Counted from the stretch's first letter, positions 1 through 6,191 are shown. The stretch: 7,288 bases of DNA from Parvularculaceae bacterium UBA4496 (GCA_002388885.1 DGNI01000166.1:1-7288), one strand, 5' to 3'. The notes: generated from the letters alone by a model not told the origin. Numbers and translations: made by a program.

Positions 1-423
1 GCCGCCGCCGATACGCTGCTCCTGAAAGCCGCCATGGCCGGGGTCCAGGCCTCGAAAATCGGCCGCTTCGGCGGACCGGACATTACGCTTGACGGCAAGG
101 ATGCGATCTCGCTCCTTGATTTGTCTGATATTTTTGAATCTGCCCTGCCGGATTACATGAACGCCCAAACCAGAAAGGAGGCCGCGACAATGCCCATGGC
201 CGCCGAAGACATCAAAAAGCTTATTCTCGACGCCTTGCCCGACGCGGAAATCGAACTCGAAGACCTCGCCGGCGACAACGACCACTGGCGCGCGCGCATC
301 GTCTCCGCAGCCTTCAACGGCAAGTCCCGTGTGCAACAGCATCAGTTGGTCTACAGAGCATTAAAGGGCCGCATGGGCGGCGAGCTTCACGCGCTGGCGC
401 TGGAAACGGAGGCGCGGGAGTAG
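1..423 (+). CDS. purL: PurL (phosphoribosylformylglycinamidine synthase) C-terminal end, frame open through BolA; 5' end outside window
   Basis: The first frame is open from base 1. Residues 1-53 resemble the extreme C-terminus of PurL: an AIRS_C-type ending with K-I-G-R-F-G-G, an I-T-L-D-G strand, an I-S-L-L-D-L helix and a closing L-P-D-Y-M-N-A. PurL is the ATP-dependent amidotransferase subunit that converts FGAR to FGAM in purine synthesis in the cytoplasm. PurL followed by bolA is a common alphaproteobacterial order, which supports the call. Oddly, no stop follows the usual end: the frame reads N-A-Q-T-R-K-E-A-A-T and runs into BolA, stopping at TAG 421-423. Either PurL carries a BolA tail or a stop was lost; CAA at 166-168 is one transition away from TAA. 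Only the last ~53 PurL residues are visible, so identity rests on a short match plus gene order. Confidence 0.62.
   Translation, partial: AAADTLLLKAAMAGVQASKIGRFGGPDITLDGKDAISLLDLSDIFESALPDYMNAQTRKEAATMPMAAEDIKKLILDALPDAEIELEDLAGDNDHWRARIVSAAFNGKSRVQQHQLVYRALKGRMGGELHALALETEARE
174..181 (+). promoter_or_regulatory. Shine-Dalgarno site of bolA, inside the PurL reading frame
   Basis: AAAGGAGG lies 8 bases before ATG 190, a near-perfect anti-16S match at ideal spacing. It decides the bolA start at 190 rather than the in-frame ATG at 34, which falls inside PurL sequence. Because the preceding PurL frame has no stop, ribosomes translating PurL would pass over this site. Confidence 0.85.
190..423 (+). 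CDS. bolA: BolA/IbaG-family protein
   Basis: A 77-residue BolA-like protein. Visible family marks are the G-D-N-D-H-W segment (H32), the F-N-G-K-S-R-V-Q-Q-H-Q-L-V-Y core (H51) and the closing H-A-L-A-L strand with the invariant histidine H67. BolA-family proteins of this short type act in the cytoplasm with monothiol glutaredoxins, binding a shared [2Fe-2S] cluster for iron-sulfur trafficking and iron sensing; some also bind DNA. Length (~75-80 aa) fits the family when translation starts at 190, where a strong ribosome site precedes it; a second Met lies two codons later. It is preceded in frame by the PurL end with no stop between. The grxD gene that often follows bolA in alphaproteobacteria is not present here; a serine hydrolase follows 100 bases later. 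Family membership is clear; assignment to a particular BolA subgroup is less so. Confidence 0.92.
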   Translation: MPMAAEDIKKLILDALPDAEIELEDLAGDNDHWRARIVSAAFNGKSRVQQHQLVYRALKGRMGGELHALALETEARE

Positions 424-498
424 TTGCAGATAAGACGATGCTTTCATGCGTTTGGCTGTCTTGATTGAGGCTTATTCAACGGTCAAAGTTCAGGGCTA

Positions 499-518
499 AA
501 GGGAGGCCATAAGGGAGG
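499..518 (+). promoter_or_regulatory. Tandem Shine-Dalgarno motifs before the serine hydrolase
   Basis: The 8-mer AAGGGAGG occurs twice, at 499-506 and 511-518, 12 bases apart. The second copy is 5 bases from ATG 524 and is the working ribosome site. The first has no start codon at suitable distance. It may be a small local duplication or a standby ribosome site. In the rest of the 424-523 gap I see no convincing promoter or terminator. Confidence 0.6.
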
Positions 519-523
519 AACGC

Positions 524-1627
524 ATGAGCAGCAGTATAACTTACGCATTCACTGCATGCATGACGGCGCTTTCACTCGCGGGGTGTGGAGCGGGCAATGG
601 TGATACAGAAAAACCGGCAGGCGTCACGCATCCGCTTGAGAGGGCGGACGTTGAAGCGGCTATGGCCGCCGCAAAAGTGCCAGGACTTTCCATCGCAGTG
701 ATTGATCAATGCGAGATTAGCAGCGTTTCCTATTTCGGTGTTGCTGATATCGAAACCAGCGAGCCTGTTGGACCGGAAACTCTGTTCGAAGCGGCCTCGC
801 TTACCAAGACGATCTTTTCGTTGATCGTCAATCAGCTGGCTGATGAAGGCGTTATTGATCTCGATACGCGGCTTAGCGACACGTTCGCTTACCCTCGTAT
901 AAAAGATCAGGAAGGATATGCGTTGCTCACGCCGCGCATAATCCTTGGGCACAGGTCGGGCTTGCCGAACTGGGCGAGCGATCCAGCCGATGAAGATACA
1001 TGGGGCGATATTCCGTTCATGAGCCCGCCGGATACTGAATTCGGCTATTCAGGCGAAGCCTACCAATTATTGCAAGCTTATGTCGAAGACGGAACCGGCA
1101 AACGGCTCAATACGCTGTTTGAAGAACGTCTTGGCGCTATCATGCCGATGACGATTTTATCGACGCCTGTAGAAGAATCGATGACCGCTTTCGGTCATGA
1201 CGAAGAGGGTGGAAAGGAAAAGGGTCGGGAGATGCAGATATCGCCGCGCGCTGGCGCCGCTTTTTCCGGGATTTCGAATGCGCGTGATTATGCCAGTTTT
1301 CTTTCCTATCTTTGTAGTGGAGGCGGCGTGAGCATCGAAGCGCGCGGCGAGATGCTGCGGCCGCAATCACCGACTGACGACGCGAGCATCGTCTGGGGGC
1401 TTGGCTGGGGCGTTCAGTCAGGAAACGGCGACACTGTTTATTTTCACTGGGGTGATAATGGGCAGTTTAAAGCGTTTACTGCGTTTAATCCTGTAACCCG
1501 CGACGGCGTTGTTTATTTCGCGAACGGGTACAACGGCTTGAAGCTGATCGAACAGCTTGCCGAGCCGGTGGTTGGTGATCTCAATCCGACCATTGGCTGG
1601 CTCGACTACGGCAGGCTGGAAGATTAG
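524..1627 (+). CDS. Beta-lactamase-family serine hydrolase, predicted lipoprotein
   Basis: A 367-residue member of the class C beta-lactamase/DD-peptidase/esterase superfamily (Pfam Beta-lactamase type). A lipoprotein signal occupies residues 1-21 with lipobox L18-A-G-C21, so the protein is exported and lipidated. The nucleophile motif is S92-L-T-K95 in E-A-A-S-L-T-K. The L-L-T-P-R-I-I-L-G-H-R-S-G-L-P segment around 134-148 matches the conserved stretch following it. The second motif is Y175-S-G rather than Y-x-N, with Y175 the likely base. The third motif is H308-W-G, the usual H-x-G replacement for K-T-G in this family. The substrate cannot be told from sequence: peptidoglycan peptides, esters or D-amino acid peptides are all possible, and true beta-lactam hydrolysis is less likely. 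GC is near 50% in lines I counted, below the neighbours, which hints at acquisition or weaker codon selection. It starts after a strong SD and its stop overlaps the stop of the convergent transporter. Confidence 0.9.
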   Translation: MSSSITYAFTACMTALSLAGCGAGNGDTEKPAGVTHPLERADVEAAMAAAKVPGLSIAVIDQCEISSVSYFGVADIETSEPVGPETLFEAASLTKTIFSLIVNQLADEGVIDLDTRLSDTFAYPRIKDQEGYALLTPRIILGHRSGLPNWASDPADEDTWGDIPFMSPPDTEFGYSGEAYQLLQAYVEDGTGKRLNTLFEERLGAIMPMTILSTPVEESMTAFGHDEEGGKEKGREMQISPRAGAAFSGISNARDYASFLSYLCSGGGVSIEARGEMLRPQSPTDDASIVWGLGWGVQSGNGDTVYFHWGDNGQFKAFTAFNPVTRDGVVYFANGYNGLKLIEQLAEPVVGDLNPTIGWLDYGRLED

Positions 1628-2994
1628 CCCCCCGTCAGCCCGGTGATCGCCGCGTTGATGCCGAAGTTGAACCGGGCATCGATGCCTAAGATCAAAATCA
1701 AAAACACTGCAATCGGTGCGGCGTAGCGGATGAAGAACCGCCAGTATCGGAAGAGGCCGTCGCTGGTATTGTGCAGCTCCCCGCGCATGATCGTGCGCGG
1801 CACGATCCAGCCGGCGAAGATCGCGACGAGCAGTCCGCCGAGCGGCAGGAAGACGCTGCCCGAGAAGAAATCGAGCCAGCCGCCGAGCCCGCCGATGAAA
1901 ATCGTCGCCGTGCCGACCGCCCAGCAAATCACGCCGAAGATGATGGCCGACTTTGTGCGCCCGAAACCGAGCTGGTCCTCGCCCACGGACGAGACCACCA
2001 GCAGCAGCGAAATCGACGATGTCAGCGCGGCGATAAAGGCGAGAAAGAAAAAGAGGCCGCCAATGATCGAGCCCGCCGGCATGCCTGAAAAGACGGCCGG
2101 TAGTGCGTTAAAGATCAGCCCCATGCCGGCCGCCGGGTCGAGCGAGTACGCAAAGACAATCGGGAAGATCATCAAGCCCGCGACGATAGCGACGAGCGTA
2201 TCGGAACCGGCAATGATCGCGGCGTTGTTGCCGATATTCTCCGTCTTCGGCAGGAACGAGCCGTAGGTGATCATGATCGCGCCGCCGACGCCGATAGAGA
2301 AAAACGCCTGACCGAGCGCCGAGAGCACAATAGTCGGCGTGATTTCCGAAAAACGGGGGCTAAAGAGATAATCGATGGCTTGCCCGGCGGCGCCGGTCGT
2401 CATCGCATAAATACTGAGCCCCACCAGCATCAGGAAAAAGATCGGCATCAGGATGGTCACAACACGTTCGATGCCGCCCTTCAGCCCGCGCGTCACAATA
2501 AAGATGGTGAGCCCCATGAACAGCGTGTGCCAGAACAGCGCGAGACCGGGGCCGTCATAAAGCGATGCAGCGACTGCGGCGTCTGTCGCCGACCGTCCCG
2601 CGAACTCGCCCATGAAAGACATCAGCGAATAGGCCATCACCTGTCCGGCGATGACGCTGTAGGTGGTCAGCACCAGAAACGCTGCGAGCACGCCGGCGAG
2701 ACCGACCACCAGCCATGCGGGCGATTTGCCGATGTCGATGGCGAGCTGCTTGGTCGATCCGACGGCGGACAGACCCTTGTGCCGGCCGATGGAAAGCTCG
2801 CCCATGAGGATCGGATAGGCGATGAAGGCGACGCAGATGAGATAGACGAAGACAAACGCCGAGCCGCCATTGTCGCCTGTCTGGAACGGAAACCGCCAGA
2901 GGTTTCCGAGACCGACGGCGGAGCCGATCGCCGCCATGAGGAATGCAAAACGCGAAGACCATTGTGGTGTTTCACTGCCTACGGGACCGGCCAT
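1624..2994 (-). CDS. Sodium-dependent amino acid transporter, NSS (SNF) family
   Basis: A 456-residue inner-membrane carrier with the LeuT fold. Eleven hydrophobic segments can be traced (about 17-36, 44-64, 93-123, 150-170, 174-199, 221-246, 256-283, 306-334, 348-368, 373-398, 416-438), the usual count for bacterial members such as MhsT and Tyt1. Segment 1 carries the hallmark G-S-A-V-G-L-G-N-L-W-R-F-P; A26 and N31 align with sodium ligands A22/N27 of LeuT. T325 and S326 in L-T-S-S-I-S match the Na2 ligands T354/S355, and Y112 matches Y108. D265 in segment 7 sits where bacterial members place a carboxylate instead of chloride. F232 aligns with gate residue F253. It should import an amino acid with sodium; the substrate is not determined. 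The start at 2994 is supported by GGAG at 3002-3005, 7 bases upstream. It converges on the serine hydrolase and diverges from the aminopeptidase. Confidence 0.95.
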   Translation of the reverse strand: MAGPVGSETPQWSSRFAFLMAAIGSAVGLGNLWRFPFQTGDNGGSAFVFVYLICVAFIAYPILMGELSIGRHKGLSAVGSTKQLAIDIGKSPAWLVVGLAGVLAAFLVLTTYSVIAGQVMAYSLMSFMGEFAGRSATDAAVAASLYDGPGLALFWHTLFMGLTIFIVTRGLKGGIERVVTILMPIFFLMLVGLSIYAMTTGAAGQAIDYLFSPRFSEITPTIVLSALGQAFFSIGVGGAIMITYGSFLPKTENIGNNAAIIAGSDTLVAIVAGLMIFPIVFAYSLDPAAGMGLIFNALPAVFSGMPAGSIIGGLFFFLAFIAALTSSISLLLVVSSVGEDQLGFGRTKSAIIFGVICWAVGTATIFIGGLGGWLDFFSGSVFLPLGGLLVAIFAGWIVPRTIMRGELHNTSDGLFRYWRFFIRYAAPIAVFLILILGIDARFNFGINAAITGLTGG

Positions 2995-3105
2995 TGTCTC
3001 TCTCCAAAATTCTTTGCGCGCGATATTCGGCGCATTTTATCAGCATAGCCGCGTTTTCTTGTTCCGAATAGGCGGAGAATGTTGCCGATATTGCCGGCTG
3101 ATGCC

Positions 3106-3130
3106 GCCCGCTTGCCCCTTGCCAGCGGGC
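3106..3130. repeat. Inverted repeat overlapping the aminopeptidase promoter candidate
   Basis: GCCCGCT at 3106-3112 and AGCGGGC at 3124-3130 are perfect 7-base complements around an 11-base centre. The centre also holds a direct repeat of CTTGCC (3111-3116 and 3118-3123). The dyad covers the presumed -35 element and part of the spacer, so it could be an operator; a chance GC-rich hairpin is the alternative. It lies in the 177-base gap (2995-3171) between the divergent transporter and aminopeptidase genes. Confidence 0.45.
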
Positions 3131-3140
3131 CTCTTAGGGT
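3112..3140 (+). promoter_or_regulatory. Candidate sigma-70-type promoter for the M1 aminopeptidase
   Basis: TTGCCC (3112-3117) and TAGGGT (3135-3140) are separated by exactly 17 bases, with transcription expected to begin near 3147. That leaves a short leader with AGAGGA (3159-3164) before ATG 3172. The -10 box departs from consensus, so this is a candidate. Its position downstream of ATG 3079 argues against that earlier start. For the transporter on the other strand, an AT-rich patch (TAAAAT as minus-strand bases 3039-3034) is the only -10-like element, without a good -35. Confidence 0.4.
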
Positions 3141-3171
3141 GCCGCCCAAAGCCACCCCAGAGGATCGAAAC

Positions 3172-5100
3172 ATGAGTTACCGCATCGCCGCCCTTGTTCT
3201 GTCCCTGTCTGTTGTCCTTGCGGGCTGTTCGCGCAACGAAACGGAACCGGCCGTCAATCCGGAAACCGATCCGCCGGGCACGGAGCAAGAGGCGAGCTGG
3301 GAGGCGATGACGCCCGAAGAAGCGCGCGATGCGTTCACCTACTCGAACTATCGGGACGTGCGGGTCACCCATGTGGATCTCGATCTCAATGTCGATTTTG
3401 ACGCGAAAACTCTTTCCGGCGCGGCTGTGCTTGAATTCGACATGCTAAACGAAAACGCGTCTTCAATCGTTCTCGACGCCAACGATCTGGCCATCGAAAG
3501 GGTGGAGGCGCATGTGAACGGCGACTGGATCACGGCGAACTACGAACTCGGCCCCGATGACGAGACGCTTGGGTCGCGATTTGAAATCATGCTGCCGGAA
3601 GCGGCCGACCAGGTGCGCGTGACTTACGCCACAAGTCCTGAAGCGGAAGGCATTCAATGGCTGTCGCCGGAACAGACCGCGGGCGGCGAACACCCGTTCC
3701 TGTTTACGCAGTTCCAGCCGTTGCTGGCGCGCACCATGGTTCCGTTGCAGGATACGCCCGCGGTGCGGATCACCTACGATGCGCACATCACGACGCCTCC
3801 GGAACTGATCGCGATCATGAGCGCGCGCCAGGATGAAAGCGGCGACCGCGACGGCGATTATTCTTTCAAAATGTCCCAGCCGATCCCGTCCTATCTTCTG
3901 GCGCTCGCGGTCGGCGACATTGAGTTCAGGGCGATCAACAATCACATCGGCGTTTATGCCGAAGAGTATATCGTCGAGGCATCGGCGGAAGAGTTCGAAG
4001 ACACGCCGTTGATGGAAGAGGCAATTGAGGACCTTTACGGGCCTTACCGCTGGGGCCGTTACGATCTGATCGTCCTGCCGCCCAGCTTTCCGTTCGGGGG
4101 CATGGAAAACCCGCGGCTTTCCTTCATGACGCCGACGCTGATCGCAGGCGACAAGAGCCTGACCAATGTCGTCGCACACGAACTGGCGCATTCATGGTCC
4201 GGCAATCTCGTCACCAATTCCAACTGGCGCGATGCGTGGCTCAACGAAGGCTTCACCAGCTACGTTGAAAACCGCACCATGGAAGCGCTTTACGGAACCG
4301 AACGCGCAGTGATGGAGCGTGCGCTCGATAAACAAAGCCTGATGCGTGACGTTGCAGATGCCGAACGTCCCGAACTGACGGCGCTGAAAATGCCGGCGGA
4401 TATTGCCCATCCCGATGATGCGTTTAGCCAGGTGTCTTACGCCGGCGGCATGTTTTTCCTGAAGTTTCTGGAGGAGCGTTTCGGGCGGGAGACGTTCGAT
4501 GCGTTCCTGCGATCCTATTTCGACGAATATGCATTCCAGAGCATCACCACAGAAGATTTTCTCGCCTATTTCGAGGATTATCTGTGGTCGAAGAATCCGG
4601 ACGCCGTCACCAAGGAAGAAATCGACGCGTGGATTTACGAACCGGGCTTTCCGAGTACGATTGAAAACCCGCAGTCCGAAGCCTTCGCCCGCGTTGAAGC
4701 GCAGTTAAACGCATGGCTCGGCGCCGGCGACGTCAGCGGACTTGAGACTGGTGCATGGACGACCCATGAATGGCTGCATTTCATCAATGCGCTGCCGGAT
4801 GAAATTTCCATCGAGCAGATGGCGGCGCTTGACGGACGATTTGATCTGTCGACATCGCAGAACGCGGAAATCGCCAGCGCCTGGTATCTGAAAGCCATTC
4901 CGGCTGGATACGAGCCGGCATTCGAACCGCTCGACGCGTTTCTCATGCGGGTGGGCCGTGGCAAGTTCATCTACCGGCTTTATCAGAGCCTCGTCGATAA
5001 CGGCCGCCGTGACTGGGCGGCAAACGTCTATGAGCGCGCGCGGTCCGGCTATCACCCGATTGCACAGCGCCGGATCGACGGGATTTTCGCTGAGGAGTAA
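3172..5100 (+). CDS. M1-family zinc aminopeptidase, leukotriene A4 hydrolase-like lipoprotein
   Basis: A 642-residue metallopeptidase that should remove N-terminal residues from peptides outside the cytoplasmic membrane. A lipoprotein signal ends at lipobox L16-A-G-C19. An N-terminal beta domain (about 60-255) includes Q-F-Q-P-L-L-A-R-T-M-V-P followed by Q-D-T-P, as in LTA4 hydrolases. The exopeptidase motif is G309-G-M-E-N313. Zinc ligands are H336 and H340 of H-E-L-A-H plus E359 in W-L-N-E-G, exactly 18 residues on, with E337 as base. Y423 matches catalytic Tyr383 of human LTA4H; D415 matches Asp375; F418 replaces Tyr378. The helical C-terminal domain keeps G-R-G-K (R596, K598), matching the carboxylate-binding Arg563/Lys565, and ends with Y-H-P-I as in the family. 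The start at 3172 is chosen for the lipobox and AGAGGA 7 bases upstream; an in-frame ATG at 3079 would add 31 residues that spoil the signal peptide. Two bases separate its stop from that of the convergent lactonase gene. Confidence 0.95.
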   Translation: MSYRIAALVLSLSVVLAGCSRNETEPAVNPETDPPGTEQEASWEAMTPEEARDAFTYSNYRDVRVTHVDLDLNVDFDAKTLSGAAVLEFDMLNENASSIVLDANDLAIERVEAHVNGDWITANYELGPDDETLGSRFEIMLPEAADQVRVTYATSPEAEGIQWLSPEQTAGGEHPFLFTQFQPLLARTMVPLQDTPAVRITYDAHITTPPELIAIMSARQDESGDRDGDYSFKMSQPIPSYLLALAVGDIEFRAINNHIGVYAEEYIVEASAEEFEDTPLMEEAIEDLYGPYRWGRYDLIVLPPSFPFGGMENPRLSFMTPTLIAGDKSLTNVVAHELAHSWSGNLVTNSNWRDAWLNEGFTSYVENRTMEALYGTERAVMERALDKQSLMRDVADAERPELTALKMPADIAHPDDAFSQVSYAGGMFFLKFLEERFGRETFDAFLRSYFDEYAFQSITTEDFLAYFEDYLWSKNPDAVTKEEIDAWIYEPGFPSTIENPQSEAFARVEAQLNAWLGAGDVSGLETGAWTTHEWLHFINALPDEISIEQMAALDGRFDLSTSQNAEIASAWYLKAIPAGYEPAFEPLDAFLMRVGRGKFIYRLYQSLVDNGRRDWAANVYERARSGYHPIAQRRIDGIFAEE

Positions 5101-5102
5101 AC

Positions 5103-6191
5103 TTACTGCTGCGAGGTCGCAGGACCGCGCAGCAAAATCTCCAGCATCGGGCAGACCATGACGTGACCGTCGAAAACGGCGCCGACGATCAGCGTGTTGG
5201 CCCAGACGGCGCCCACAGACGAGCCGTTGATTTCGCCATTGACGGAAATCAACACGTCCGAAGCAAGCCCGTTGCGCGGGTTGAGGCGAATGACATGGGA
5301 CGGCGCAATCGCGTTTTCGTCTTCGGCATGTTTGATGAAGTCGAAAATCTTCGAATGGCCGGCAACCCACAAGGCGCCGTCTCGCGAGACTTCGATATTG
5401 TCGGGAGCGGTGTTTACCTTGAGGTTTTTGACTCGTTTCAGCGCGCCGGTCGCCATATCTCGGTCAAAGACGGCGATGCGGCGTTTTAAAAGTTCCGCAA
5501 CATAAATGGTTTTGCCGTCCGCAGACTGGTTGATGCCGTTTGCATAGGCGATGCCGCCCTTGATGATGCGGCCTTCACTGCCGTCATAATAGGCAATGCT
5601 CGATAGCGGCAGGGCGAGATAGGCTTCAGCCATCGCCAGCGGTCCGCTTTCATATTTGCGGTCGTTGGTGACGTAAAACTGGCGCGGGCCGACGGCGACC
5701 AGATCATTCGGCGAAAACATCGCCGGAAACGAAATCGATTCCCGATGCGTGAGGTCGCCGTTCGGGCCCACGTCGAAAAGTTCGACGACTTCTTCGCCCG
5801 AAGGCGGATGACTGATGACGAACAGACGCCGCTCGCTATCGGCCCCGCGCCAAAGGCTGATCCCGTGCGGCAGGAAATTTTCCATGGGCGGCGAGACCTT
5901 GCGCACGCCAGAGCCGTCGAGCGCCATGGCGTAAATCCCGTTCTGCGGATTAACCTCGCCGCTGCCCTCGTTATACCACTGGCGACGATCGGCCGTTGAG
6001 ATGAATGCAAGCTGCAGGTCCGGATCGATTGTGACGTCCTCCGTCCCCGGCGCCACATCGACACGGGTGCATTGGTCCACAAGTTTTGTCGCCAGTTCGG
6101 CGTTCGCGCCGGACGCCGGGATGACGTGAAGCATCGACCAGCCTACCGCGGCGACCAGTAGCAAGATGGCTCCGCCGATCAGATACCGCAT
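5103..6191 (-). CDS. Paraoxonase/arylesterase-like calcium-dependent lactonase, membrane-anchored
   Basis: A 362-residue six-bladed beta-propeller hydrolase resembling animal paraoxonase (PON1, 355 aa). Residues 4-20 form one hydrophobic segment, a signal peptide or uncleaved anchor, so the propeller should face the periplasm. The calcium and active-site residues of PON1 all have counterparts: E51/D52 (PON1 E53/D54), H109 in P-H-G-I-S (H115), H128 in I-S-H-P (H134), N162/D163 in S-P-N-D-L-V-A-V-G (N168/D169), N218 in A-N-G-I-N (N224), D264/N265 (D269/N270) and H279 (H285). C41 and C347 match the PON1 disulfide. The closing G-S-S-V and C-P-M-L strand also fits. PON enzymes hydrolyse lactones and aryl esters; the natural substrate here is unknown, acyl-homoserine lactones being one possibility. 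ATG 6191 is chosen because GGAGGG stands 10 bases upstream; a TTG at 6236 would add 15 charged residues ahead of the signal. SMP-30/gluconolactonase is the related alternative but fits less well. Confidence 0.9.
   Translation of the reverse strand: MRYLIGGAILLLVAAVGWSMLHVIPASGANAELATKLVDQCTRVDVAPGTEDVTIDPDLQLAFISTADRRQWYNEGSGEVNPQNGIYAMALDGSGVRKVSPPMENFLPHGISLWRGADSERRLFVISHPPSGEEVVELFDVGPNGDLTHRESISFPAMFSPNDLVAVGPRQFYVTNDRKYESGPLAMAEAYLALPLSSIAYYDGSEGRIIKGGIAYANGINQSADGKTIYVAELLKRRIAVFDRDMATGALKRVKNLKVNTAPDNIEVSRDGALWVAGHSKIFDFIKHAEDENAIAPSHVIRLNPRNGLASDVLISVNGEINGSSVGAVWANTLIVGAVFDGHVMVCPMLEILLRGPATSQQ
5107..5134. terminator. Strong hairpin at the convergent 3' junction
   Basis: TGCTGCG (5107-5113) pairs with CGCAGCA (5128-5134); inside, GGTC (5115-5118) pairs with GACC (5123-5126) across a four-base loop, with one A-G mismatch between the stems. 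It begins 6 bases after the aminopeptidase stop and lies within the last codons of the lactonase gene on the other strand. No U-tract follows on the plus strand and only a loose T-rich patch on the minus, so it is not a classic intrinsic terminator. It may protect the 3' end or contribute to termination of one or both transcripts. Confidence 0.45.

Noticed and set aside
34..189. ATG at 34 as the start of a longer BolA protein
   Set aside because: Residues from 34 to 189 look like the PurL C-terminus and the frame is already open from base 1; a strong SD points to ATG 190.
446..499. 17-codon reading frame as a leader peptide of the serine hydrolase
   Set aside because: No ribosome site upstream and no residue bias suggesting attenuation; chance is sufficient.
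1614..1645. GGCTG/CAGCC repeat as terminator at the first convergent junction
   Set aside because: Only five pairs with an 18-base loop and no T-tract.
2380..3048. 222-codon plus-strand reading frame opposite the transporter
   Set aside because: Composition rich in R, H, D and G with no domain; it is the antisense shadow of a well-supported membrane protein gene.
3079..3171. Earlier in-frame ATG for the aminopeptidase
   Set aside because: It would put 31 proline-rich residues ahead of a clear lipoprotein signal, lacks an SD, and lies upstream of the candidate promoter.
4705..5370. Long minus-strand reading frame spanning the aminopeptidase end and the lactonase end
   Set aside because: It overlaps two well-supported genes in another frame, has no ribosome site and reads as low-complexity shadow sequence.
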